From assembly GCA_049289295.1 (NCBI GenBank), contig JBATLL010000093.1, positions 62,001-126,000 on the forward strand: a DNA stretch of 64,000 nt, read 5' to 3'. Position 1 is the stretch's first letter. Each line of letters begins with the position of its first letter. The notes below the pieces were generated by a model that was not told where the DNA came from, did no database searches, and worked only from the letters and a program-made list of their open reading frames with translations. Origin of the DNA: BOKV01 sp049289295 (GTDB lineage Bacteria; Pseudomonadota; Alphaproteobacteria; Rhizobiales; Rhizobiaceae). Made by a program: the position numbers and the translations under genes. Of the stretch, positions 43,949 through 50,341 are shown piece after piece.

Positions 43949-45168
43949 CCTGCCAGGAAAGAAGTGCCATGCTTGCCGGGCGCAAGTCCGAGATGATCGG
44001 CCACGCTCTCGCCAATATCGGCAAAGCTGTTACGGGTTCCAGCATATCGGGGCTTTATCCCCGGCGACCAGAACAGAGCTGGCACTTGTTCACGTGTATG
44101 ATCATTGCCCCGCCACGTCGGATCGCAGCCATGATCTGCCGTCAGCACCATTAGATCATCTTCAGTCATCTTGTTCATCAGTTCCGGAAGTCGCCGATCA
44201 AAATATTCGAGCGCACCGGCATAGCCTGCAACATCACGCCTGTGCCCGTACAGCATGTCGAAGTCCACGAAGTTGGTAAAAACGAGCGCGCCGGGTTGCG
44301 CATCGTCGATTGCCTTGAGGGTTGCCTCGAACAGCGCTTCATTTCCGCTGGCCTTGCGCACGTCGGTAGGGCCGCAATGGGCGTAGATGTCTGCCACCTT
44401 GCCGATGGCAATGACCTGCCTTCCGGCGGCTTTCGCCCGGTCCAGCAAAGTCGGTTCCGGTGGCGGGACGGCATAATCCCTGCGATTGCCGGTCCGCTCG
44501 AAATTGCCCGCATGTTCACCGATGAAGGGCCGCGCGATCACGCGTCCGATATTGTAGGGATCGACAAGCCGCCGCACGGTTTCACAAAGATCATAAAGGC
44601 GTTGCAACCCGAAATGGGTTTCATGCGCAGCGATCTGGTAGACCGAGTCGGCCGACGTGTAGCAGATGGGTTTGCCGGTGCGGATGTGCTCCTCACCCAG
44701 TTCCTCCATGATCTGCGTTCCCGAGGCATGCTTGTCCCCGAGAATGCCGTCAATCCCACCCTCGCGGATCAATGCCCTTGTCAGTTCGGCAGGGAAGGTC
44801 GGCACACTCTGCGGGAAGTAACCCCAGTCGAATCGGACCGGTACGCCGGCAATTTCCCAGTGGCCCGAGGGCGTGTCCTTGCCAGTGGAAACCTCGCAGG
44901 CATTTGCATGCAACCCGATCGGCTTGATATCGGCATCGAAGCCTTCGGGAATACTGCCGCTCGCGGCCCTGGCTACCACGCCAAGACCGAGCTTTTCCAG
45001 ATTGGGAACTGCAAGTTTGCCGGTCCTGTCGCGCGGGTCGCACTCTCCCCGCGCGCATTGCTGGGCAATATGGCCGAGCGTGTTGGAGCCGACATCGCCA
45101 AACTTTTCGGCATCGGGTGCACCCCCTATGCCGAAGGAATCAAGTACGAACAAGAATGCCCTTGCCAT
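43945..45168 (-). CDS. deoB: Phosphopentomutase
   Basis: Interconverts (deoxy)ribose-1-phosphate and the 5-phosphate, linking nucleoside phosphorolysis to DeoC and the pentose pathway. The 407-residue alkaline-phosphatase-fold enzyme opens with ARAFLFVLDSFGIGGAPDAE and has GKDTPSGHWEIAGVPV and the C-terminal metal site LTADHGCDPTWRGNDHTREQ. It heads the minus-strand deoB-add-upp unit and diverges from the PhnD-like gene across 150 bp. Confidence 0.96.
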   Translation of the reverse strand: MARAFLFVLDSFGIGGAPDAEKFGDVGSNTLGHIAQQCARGECDPRDRTGKLAVPNLEKLGLGVVARAASGSIPEGFDADIKPIGLHANACEVSTGKDTPSGHWEIAGVPVRFDWGYFPQSVPTFPAELTRALIREGGIDGILGDKHASGTQIMEELGEEHIRTGKPICYTSADSVYQIAAHETHFGLQRLYDLCETVRRLVDPYNIGRVIARPFIGEHAGNFERTGNRRDYAVPPPEPTLLDRAKAAGRQVIAIGKVADIYAHCGPTDVRKASGNEALFEATLKAIDDAQPGALVFTNFVDFDMLYGHRRDVAGYAGALEYFDRRLPELMNKMTEDDLMVLTADHGCDPTWRGNDHTREQVPALFWSPGIKPRYAGTRNSFADIGESVADHLGLAPGKHGTSFLAG

Positions 45169-45318
45169 TGCTGGTCCCGTATCCCGTCAAATCACGCAGA
45201 TCACACTAGCAGATGTATGCCTATATGCCAGCGTTGCATGTCGATCGTGCGGTTTGCATCCCGCTCCTGCCGTGAACTAGGGTGCACCGGTTTGCAGGTG
45301 CAGGAAGGTGATTCGCGT

Positions 45319-46263
45319 ATGGGACATTGGCGCTGGAGTTTGCGGTTTGCCTTCGCGGCATGCGCTGCCCTGGCACTTTCGTGCAGCCTCGTCGGTCCAT
45401 CGCGCGCGCAGACCGACTGGCGAAACGAACTGGGAACCTTCCGGGTCGGTATTGTTGCCAATGCCGATTCAGACAGGGCAGCAATTCGCGCAGAACCTTT
45501 CCGCCTGGCTCTTGAGGAAGGGCTGGGCATGCCGGTGGAAATCTACGTTGCGCGTGACTATGCCGCGCTTGCCGCCGCAGCCTCCCAGCAACGCATCGAA
45601 TATGCTGTTCTGTCAGCGCTGGCCTACGCCATTGCCTGGAAGAATTGCGAATGCATCGAAGGCATGGCGGTTCCGCGCGCTGCGGACGGCAGTAATGCCT
45701 TCAGGGAAATCCTGATAGGACATGCAGGCGGCCCCTCCAGCATCGCCAACATTGCCGCTGCGAGAATTGGCCTGATCGATTCCGTTGCTGCTGGCGGCAT
45801 TGAAATCGCGCTGGCGGAACTTGCTGCGTCAGGAACCGATCTCAAGGACAAGCGGCAGGAAATGCTGGCCAAGCCGGACGGAGAAAGCCTGTTGCGGGCA
45901 TTGGCCGAGCGTGAGGTTGATGCCATATTCGGCTGGTCCTCACAATTGTCCGCACCGCAGTCCGCAGACGCTCCCGGCACTTTTCAGCGCATGGGAATAC
46001 TGGAAATGAACCCTGCCGACTACAAGATCATCTGGCAGTCCTCACCGGTACCCTATCGGGTTCATGCAGTCTCCATAAAACTGGCAGCGGAAGCCAAGAC
46101 AATTATCAGGAGCCTTCTGACGGCGATGTTCAACACCGATCCTGTCGCTTACGACGCGATCGAACCAGTCTTGGGCGGCGGTTTTGATCCCGCGCGACCG
46201 GGTATGTTCGAGAAGCTTCAACTGGTCTTTGAGGAAAATACCGGACCGGCGAGTGCGGAATGA
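45319..46263 (+). CDS. PhnD-like phosphate/phosphonate-type ABC substrate-binding protein (orphan)
   Basis: A 314-residue secreted binding protein: signal peptide (MGHWRWSLRFAFAACAALAL, ending ...GPSRAQ), then FRVGIVANADSDRAAIRAEP and a PhnD-type core (VEIYVARDYAALAAAASQQR, IGLIDSVAAGGIEIALAELA). The AGGAAGG before 45319 supports this start; the frame stays open for over 1 kb upstream, but only antisense to deoB. No ABC permease or ATPase is beside it, so it may be an accessory binding protein or a sensor partner. The ligand is unknown. Confidence 0.78.
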   Translation: MGHWRWSLRFAFAACAALALSCSLVGPSRAQTDWRNELGTFRVGIVANADSDRAAIRAEPFRLALEEGLGMPVEIYVARDYAALAAAASQQRIEYAVLSALAYAIAWKNCECIEGMAVPRAADGSNAFREILIGHAGGPSSIANIAAARIGLIDSVAAGGIEIALAELAASGTDLKDKRQEMLAKPDGESLLRALAEREVDAIFGWSSQLSAPQSADAPGTFQRMGILEMNPADYKIIWQSSPVPYRVHAVSIKLAAEAKTIIRSLLTAMFNTDPVAYDAIEPVLGGGFDPARPGMFEKLQLVFEENTGPASAE

Positions 46264-46296
46264 AAAAAGGCCCCGGTCGGGGGCCTTTCTGTTTTT
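46264..46296. terminator. Rho-independent terminator, AAAGGCCCC...GGGGCCTTT
   Basis: A perfect 9-bp stem (46266-46274 and 46280-46288) with a five-base loop is followed by CTGTTTTT on the plus strand and preceded by A-rich sequence, so it can end transcription of the PhnD-like gene and also of the convergent TadE-like gene. Confidence 0.88.
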
Positions 46297-46300
46297 GGGA

Positions 46301-46897
46301 TCAGTTGAGTTCGACTGACGCACCGATACGCGGTCGCAGGAACAATTCCTCGCTCATGGCAATCGGAGTGCGCGAGAAGTACACGCCCTTGTCTGCCTCG
46401 TAGTGCGCCCAACCGAATGACGGCGTGTAGCTCGTGGAAATCCTTGCCGAAACCAGGAAGGTGCTTGGCTTGCGGATTTTCGTTGGAACCGTGTAGTTGG
46501 TGCCAACGGTCTTGGCATGACCTGTTGGCTCGGAGCGGCTCCACTTGACCTTCGCCTGGCCGGAAGAATTGATTTCCACGCCGGTGACAACGATGGTCAG
46601 GGGATCCTTGTAGGGGTACATGATCTTGCCCGACACATCCATTATGTTGTCGATATCGCCGGTCGTCAGCGACTGGCTCTGCGTGATCAGATCGCCCACC
46701 GTGCTGGACAGTCGCGACAGCTTGCGGTTTGTCGAAACACCTGCCGACAGTTCGATGGTTCCGACGAACAGAAGGATCATGATCGGTGCAATGAAGGCGA
46801 ACTCCACCGCAGCAACCCCGCGGGTTTCATCGCGGAAGCGGTCGACCGTGCACAGCAGACGCAGACGCGCCGAATTCAGAAACTTGGAAATAGCCAT
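46301..46897 (-). CDS. TadE-like Flp pilus assembly protein (minor pseudopilin)
   Basis: A 198-residue protein with an N-terminal pilin-like segment: RGVAAVEFAFIAPIMILLFV, in which a Gly lies just before a hydrophobic stretch with a Glu five residues in, as processed by the Tad prepilin peptidase. The rest is a periplasmic domain (STNRKLSRLSSTVGDLITQS and beyond). TadE/TadF-type proteins are needed for Flp pilus biogenesis in the Tad system. I chose the ATG at 46897, with AAGGA upstream; the frame to 46945 would run into the next gene. It is co-directional with the paralogue upstream. Confidence 0.82.
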   Translation of the reverse strand: MAISKFLNSARLRLLCTVDRFRDETRGVAAVEFAFIAPIMILLFVGTIELSAGVSTNRKLSRLSSTVGDLITQSQSLTTGDIDNIMDVSGKIMYPYKDPLTIVVTGVEINSSGQAKVKWSRSEPTGHAKTVGTNYTVPTKIRKPSTFLVSARISTSYTPSFGWAHYEADKGVYFSRTPIAMSEELFLRPRIGASVELN

Positions 46898-46938
46898 CTT
46901 GTTGGTCCTTACAAATCGTGTCGTGGCCTTGTATTCGC

Positions 46939-47520
46939 TCAGCATCCGCCGCCTGCAGCCGGATAGGGTTCAGTTCGGAATACCGCCATCGCGTTCAGCA
47001 GGGCATTGCCGCTGTTCAGATTGGAGACGTGCGCCGCCACATAGTTGGTGAAGATGGGCCACTCGGTCGAAACCGTGATCATGGCGATCTGCTCCGGGCA
47101 AGGTGCGGAGAACGTGAAGGCCGTGTGATCGACTACACCTGCGTCTGGAATTGGCGGTTCTTCGAGATCGTCAAAGGTTGCCGCAATTTTCAGATCGATC
47201 GCGAGGTCGTCACAGTCGAACAGGAGAGCGGTTGCCGTGCAGATCTCGTCCTTGAACTGCTGCTCCGTCATGGTGTTGTCGAGCTGGCCGGTGCGCACCC
47301 TGCGGCCTACATCGTCCACAGCGCTTTCGAGCATCTGTCCGGCAAAGAAAAGAAGTGAACATTCGATGATGCCGAAAAGGAGAAGGAAGAAAGGAAAAGC
47401 CAGCATCGCGAACTCAATGGCGGTGGTCCCGTCATCTTCCTTGCGGAAACGGCGAACGATTTTCGGACCCTGAAGGAAGCCGCGGATCAGGCCTGGAAAG
47501 GATCGTGTGGAATTTTGCAT
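46939..47520 (-). CDS. TadE/TadF-like Flp pilus assembly protein (minor pseudopilin)
   Basis: A 193-residue paralogue of the next gene, with DDGTTAIEFAMLAFPFFLLL as the pseudopilin processing site and hydrophobic helix, followed by LESAVDDVGRRVRTGQLDNT, a stretch typical of TadE/TadF. C-terminal cysteines (FDCDDL, APCPEQ, GGGC) could form disulfides in the periplasm. It probably forms an operon with the gene at 46301, separated by 41 bases. Confidence 0.85.
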   Translation of the reverse strand: MQNSTRSFPGLIRGFLQGPKIVRRFRKEDDGTTAIEFAMLAFPFFLLLFGIIECSLLFFAGQMLESAVDDVGRRVRTGQLDNTMTEQQFKDEICTATALLFDCDDLAIDLKIAATFDDLEEPPIPDAGVVDHTAFTFSAPCPEQIAMITVSTEWPIFTNYVAAHVSNLNSGNALLNAMAVFRTEPYPAAGGGC

Positions 47521-47600
47521 TTCTTGCCACCTGTTGGAACACCCTGCATTTCGCCAATTCTTCTAGCAGCAAGCGATTGATATCCGGTTCGCGTGATCGA

Positions 47601-47632
47601 TAAAATGAAAACGGCCCGCTTTACGGACCGTT
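47601..47632 (-). terminator. Rho-independent terminator for the secretin N-domain gene
   Basis: On the minus strand AACGGTCCG, loop TAAAG, CGGGCCGTT (one G-T wobble) is followed by TTCATTTTA. It lies 52 bases after the stop of the secretin N-domain gene and in front of the TadE-like genes, so these are separate transcripts. Confidence 0.75.
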
Positions 47633-47683
47633 AACTCTTCGCGAAATGCATGCTTCACAGTGCCGCAAGTGTGGCCGGATGGC

Positions 47684-48148
47684 CTATTTGGACTGGGCGT
47701 CAGAGAGTTCGTTGCGCGCCTTGATCTGCTCGGACGCGAAAGTGAAGCTGTTGGTATTGTCCCCGATGGTCAGTGTCGGCTCGCACACCGGCGCACAGGC
47801 CAGTGTTTCACGCTCAGAGCGGCGATAGATGCGCACCGTGTTGGTCTCATGGCCACGCACGACAAGCGTTTCATCGACTATCGGGTCACCAGCTGAATCG
47901 AGAATGATCAGGTTGGTCACGCCAAAAGAGCGACCGGTCAGGACAAGTGTGCGCTCATCCTCGATCGTGGCATCGGCAATGGACGGATTGCCAATGATCA
48001 CCGTTGCGGCGGGGCGCGAAACGCGGAAGACCTTGGCCCGGTCAACCGTCACGACGACGGGCTGCGTGCCGCCTTCTTCCGTCGCACTGGCGGGAGTGGC
48101 AGCGAATCCGGCAATGAGTGCCAGAAAGAGGGCGCAGGTGCGTTTCAT
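47684..48148 (-). CDS. Stand-alone pilus-secretin N-terminal domain protein (CpaC N-domain-like)
   Basis: A 154-residue exported protein: signal peptide MKRTCALFLALIAGFAATPA (cleavage near ASA), then a single N-domain: VTVDRAKVFRVSRPAATVII, GNPSIADATIEDERTLVLTG and FGVTNLIILDSAGDPIVDET. This matches the N-terminal domain of CpaC (compare VANPEVADAV and GETNVFIFDSAGKQLL in the cpaC product) but lacks the secretin pore. GGAG precedes the ATG at 48148. It may bind or cap the secretin or a pilus component. It is divergent from flp1. Confidence 0.82.
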   Translation of the reverse strand: MKRTCALFLALIAGFAATPASATEEGGTQPVVVTVDRAKVFRVSRPAATVIIGNPSIADATIEDERTLVLTGRSFGVTNLIILDSAGDPIVDETLVVRGHETNTVRIYRRSERETLACAPVCEPTLTIGDNTNSFTFASEQIKARNELSDAQSK

Positions 48149-48395
48149 CGTCAGCTCCAACTGTAAATGCATGTTGTCCATGACAATCTGCCAGTTTGGT
48201 GAAGGAATGGTAAAGGCAGCGCACAATCCCTGAATCCTCCGCTTTCCAGGCGTCGTCCTGGTGGGATTTGGGCCGCTCCGACATTCCTGCCCTATATAAC
48301 AATGCATGGTTGTGACGTGATTTCCGTCGCACACAAATGCGTAACCATATCGATTAACCCGGAATAAAAGCGGCGTGGATAGCATCACGAAGTCA

Positions 48396-48412
48396 GAACG
48401 GATTAACCGTTC
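48396..48412. promoter_or_regulatory. Inverted repeat GAACGG-ATTAA-CCGTTC upstream of flp1
   Basis: A perfect 6-bp inverted repeat with a five-base spacer, 30 bases upstream of the first flp start. It lies within the 294-bp divergent spacer (48149-48442), which also contains a TTAACC at 48353. Could be an operator or a small leader hairpin. Confidence 0.4.
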
Positions 48413-48442
48413 AGCAACAAATGGACACGTGGAGCTAAGCAC

Positions 48443-48610
48443 ATGAAACTCGTATCTCGCTTCGTGAAGAATGAATCCGGTGCAACCGCCATTGAATATG
48501 GCCTGATTGCAGCCCTGATCTCAGTTGCCATCATCGGTGGCGCATCGGCCGTTGGCGGTGGCGTCAACAGCACCTTCACCAACATCAAGTCCAAGCTGCC
48601 AGGCGCGTAA
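48443..48610 (+). CDS. Flp family type IVb pilin, copy 1
   Basis: A 55-residue Flp prepilin. The leader MKLVSRFVKNESG is cleaved after Gly13 by the CpaA peptidase, giving a mature 42-residue pilin starting ATAIEYGLIAALIS, with the conserved Glu-Tyr at mature positions 5-6 and a single hydrophobic helix. The C-terminus is NIKSKLPGA. It differs from copy 2 only at residue 52 (Leu versus Met) and from copy 3 at residues 43, 51 and 52. GGAG lies nine bases before the ATG. The gene is shorter than most gene-finding cut-offs but is well supported by its copies, leader and terminator. Confidence 0.95.
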   Translation: MKLVSRFVKNESGATAIEYGLIAALISVAIIGGASAVGGGVNSTFTNIKSKLPGA

Positions 48611-48636
48611 GCCTCCAGCACCGACTGGTTACAAAG

Positions 48637-48665
48637 AACCGCCTGCAGATTGCAGGCGGTTTTTT
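48637..48665 (+). terminator. Rho-independent terminator after flp copy 1
   Basis: AACCGCCTGCA, loop GAT, TGCAGGCGGTT: an 11-bp perfect stem running straight into TTTTT. The same CGCCTGC/GCAGGCG core recurs in the terminators after copies 2 and, partly, 3. Confidence 0.93.
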
Positions 48666-48717
48666 CATGCGCTGCGCCAGAAGGTTTCCAGGACCTTAAC
48701 GCTTTGGTCGCTCTCGC

Positions 48718-48725
48718 TTAACCAT
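48718..48725 (+). promoter_or_regulatory. CtrA half-site-like motif TTAACCAT upstream of flp copy 2
   Basis: TTAACCAT matches the half-site form of the CtrA motif described in Caulobacter, where pilA is CtrA-activated. Further TTAAC elements flank it (48696 and TTAACC at 48768). The 262-bp spacer 48611-48872 also contains the flp1 terminator and the repeated leader element. Regulator identity is inferred only. Confidence 0.4.
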
Positions 48726-48806
48726 GCCCCAAGCCTGTCGAAATTCAGTTTTTGTCAAGCATGCGTCTTAACCGGTTCGAAATGGGTTGGCGATTATGGT
48801 CGGGGA

Positions 48807-48872
48807 CATCGGTTGAGGAGAACTTTGGCCGGTTTCAAGAAAATCCACGTAAGTGGCCAAAAGGAGCATGAC
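48807..48872 (+). other. Conserved flp leader element, copy A (putative structured 5' UTR)
   Basis: From CATCGGTTGAG to the flp2 start this leader is nearly the same as the one in front of flp3. It holds TTTGGCC (48824-48830) complementary to GGCCAAA (48855-48861), and between them the small hairpin CCAC-GTAA-GTGG (48845-48856). The ribosome-binding site AAGGAG starts right after the 3' arm (48861-48866). The two stems share two Gs, so they would compete or rearrange. Confidence 0.6.
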
Positions 48873-49040
48873 ATGAAACTCGTATCCCGTTTCGTAAAGA
48901 ACGAATCCGGCGCAACCGCCATCGAATATGGTCTGATTGCAGCCCTGATCTCAGTTGCCATCATCGGCGGCGCATCGGCAGTTGGCGGCGGTGTCAACAG
49001 CACCTTCACCAACATCAAGTCCAAGATGCCAGGCGCATAA
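48873..49040 (+). CDS. Flp family type IVb pilin, copy 2
   Basis: A 55-residue prepilin nearly identical to copies 1 and 3: leader to Gly13, ATAIEYGLIAALISVAIIGG helix, C-terminus NIKSKMPGA. AAAAGGAG sits six to seven bases before the ATG at 48873. Upstream it has the leader element shared with copy 3, which copy 1 lacks. The gene has its own terminator, so it can be a monocistronic transcript, as expected for a major pilin made in high amounts. A longer open frame from 48525 is an artefact running through flp1. Confidence 0.95.
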   Translation: MKLVSRFVKNESGATAIEYGLIAALISVAIIGGASAVGGGVNSTFTNIKSKMPGA

Positions 49041-49066
49041 TAAGCGCGACTACATCTGGAATGCAC

Positions 49067-49102
49067 AAGCCGCCTGCAGAAATGCAGGCGGCTTTTGTGT
49101 TG
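49067..49102 (+). terminator. Rho-independent terminator after flp copy 2
   Basis: AAGCCGCCTGCA, loop GAAA, TGCAGGCGGCTT: a 12-bp perfect stem with a GNRA-type loop followed by TTTTGTGTTGTT. Confidence 0.92.
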
Positions 49103-49250
49103 TTGGGATAACAGGTTCCCAACGCGCATTTTCATAAAATGATCCGGCCTTTGCTACCCTCTCTTTACCAGCTTGCGCATTGGATCAGATTCACAAATCG
49201 TCAATCATTCTTCTTAAGCGGATTGAAAGATACCAGACATATTTTGTACG

Positions 49251-49317
49251 CATCGGTTGAGCGAAGCTTTGGCCGGTTTAATCAAAAATCCACGCAAGTG
49301 GCCAAAAGGAGCACATC
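49251..49317 (+). other. Conserved flp leader element, copy B (putative structured 5' UTR)
   Basis: Repeat of the element at 48807. TTTGGCC (49268-49274) can pair with GGCCAAA (49300-49306), and CCAC-GCAA-GTGG (49290-49301) forms the small hairpin. The loop is GCAA here and GTAA in copy A, so both keep the GNRA tetraloop pattern. AAGGAG (49306-49311) follows. The rest of the 49041-49250 spacer holds the flp2 terminator and AT-rich promoter-like sequence. Confidence 0.6.
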
Positions 49318-49485
49318 ATGAAACTCGTATCCCGTTTCGTAAAGAACGAATCCGGTGCAACGGCCATTGAATACGGCCTTATTGCAGCACTGATTTCTGT
49401 CGCCATCATCGGCGGCGCATCGGCAGTCGGTGGCGGCGTCAACACGACCTTCACCAACATCAAGTCGCAGATGCCGGGCGCATAA
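49318..49485 (+). CDS. Flp family type IVb pilin, copy 3
   Basis: A 55-residue prepilin with the same leader, cleavage Gly13 and Glu18-Tyr19 as copies 1 and 2. It differs in Thr43 and Gln51 (VNTTFTNIKSQMPGA). It is preceded by the shared leader element with AAGGAG and followed by its own terminator and then cpaA. Whether all three copies are expressed or serve as alternatives cannot be told from sequence. Confidence 0.95.
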   Translation: MKLVSRFVKNESGATAIEYGLIAALISVAIIGGASAVGGGVNTTFTNIKSQMPGA

Positions 49486-49510
49486 TCCGCCAGGCGACTG
49501 CATGAACTCA

Positions 49511-49547
49511 GGGGCCGTCTGCCATTGGCAGGCGGCCCCTTTGCTTT
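49511..49547 (+). terminator. Rho-independent terminator after flp copy 3
   Basis: GGGGCCGTCTGCC, loop ATT, GGCAGGCGGCCCC (one G-T wobble), then TTTGCTTT. A long, strong stem with a modest T-run. Confidence 0.88.
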
Positions 49548-49624
49548 GCTGCCTGTCGTGTTAACCCAATCTGAAGGGTCGCCGAAGTAGACTGGACGGA
49601 GTTGAAAAAGCGGAAAAACAGCGA

Positions 49625-50146
49625 ATGCTCAACACGGCACTTGTTCTCTTCTTTCCTTCCTTCATGGCGTTTGCAGCCGCCTCGGACCTGGTCTCCATGA
49701 CCATCTCCAACAAGGTATCGCTGGCGCTGATGGCGGGGTTCATGGTCTTTGCCGTGATGATCGGCCTTAGTGCCCAGGAGATCGCCTGGCACTGGGCCAT
49801 GTTTGCGCTGGTGCTGTCGGTGGGCTTCGCCCTGTTTGCATTCGGTCTGATTGGCGGTGGTGACGCCAAGCTGGCTGCTTCAACCGCACTCTGGCTTGGC
49901 TGGGAACATTCCATGGCCTATTTCGTGACCGCCGCATTCTTTGGCGGCATTCTCACGCTCCTGATTCTGCGCATCCGCTCCGTTCCATTGCCGGATCGCA
50001 TGGCAAGCATTGGCTGGATCGCACGGCTCTATCGTGCCGACGAGGGAATTCCCTACGGAATCGCGCTTTCAGCTGCGGCCTTCTTCGTCTACCCGCAAAC
50101 ACCCTGGATGCAGCATGTCTTCCAGCAGGTGAATCCTTTCAATTGA
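49625..50146 (+). CDS. cpaA: CpaA prepilin peptidase (A24 family)
   Basis: A 173-residue inner-membrane aspartyl protease that cleaves Flp prepilins and TadE/F pseudopilins. It has about five to six hydrophobic helices; the catalytic aspartates are in AAASDLVSMTISN and FGLIGGGDAKLAAST (GxGD). It lacks the cysteine-rich methyltransferase domain of PilD, as is normal for Tad systems. The ribosome-binding site is weak. It has its own terminator before cpaB, so it is probably a separate transcript. Confidence 0.93.
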   Translation: MLNTALVLFFPSFMAFAAASDLVSMTISNKVSLALMAGFMVFAVMIGLSAQEIAWHWAMFALVLSVGFALFAFGLIGGGDAKLAASTALWLGWEHSMAYFVTAAFFGGILTLLILRIRSVPLPDRMASIGWIARLYRADEGIPYGIALSAAAFFVYPQTPWMQHVFQQVNPFN

Positions 50147-50182
50147 GTTCGAAGCGGGGTCAGTTCACCGCCAGGAATTTCG

Positions 50183-50209
50183 AAGGCCGGGAACGATCCC
50201 GGCCTTTTT
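50183..50209 (+). terminator. Rho-independent terminator after cpaA
   Basis: AAGGCCGGGA, loop ACGA, TCCCGGCCTT and a TTTTT run: a 10-bp perfect stem. It separates cpaA from the cpaB-tadC operon. Confidence 0.92.
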
Positions 50210-50268
50210 CGTTGGTGCTCGCAGTTCCGCTTGGAAAGGAAGCATTAACTTAAAATATCAGCATCTCA

Positions 50269-50276
50269 TTAACCAT
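50269..50276 (+). promoter_or_regulatory. CtrA half-site-like motif TTAACCAT upstream of cpaB
   Basis: A second exact TTAACCAT, 66 bases before the cpaB ATG, with additional TTAA tracts at 50245 and 50250 in an AT-rich stretch that stands out in this GC-rich window. It is a good candidate for the promoter region of the cpaB operon. Confidence 0.4.
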
Positions 50277-50341
50277 AATTACACCTTTGGGGGAGAAAGA
50301 TGACCCACGAACCGTAACAGGCAACCGGCTTGGGGTGTGAA

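Noticed and set aside
44242..45318. A long open frame upstream of and continuous with the PhnD-like gene
   Set aside because: It is antisense to deoB throughout and has no signal or domain; the PhnD-like protein starts with a proper signal peptide at 45319.
48403..49463. Three similar small open frames on the minus strand (48403-48621, 48794-49135, 49278-49463)
   Set aside because: They are the antisense of the three near-identical flp genes, so their similarity to each other is a by-product of the pilin repeats.
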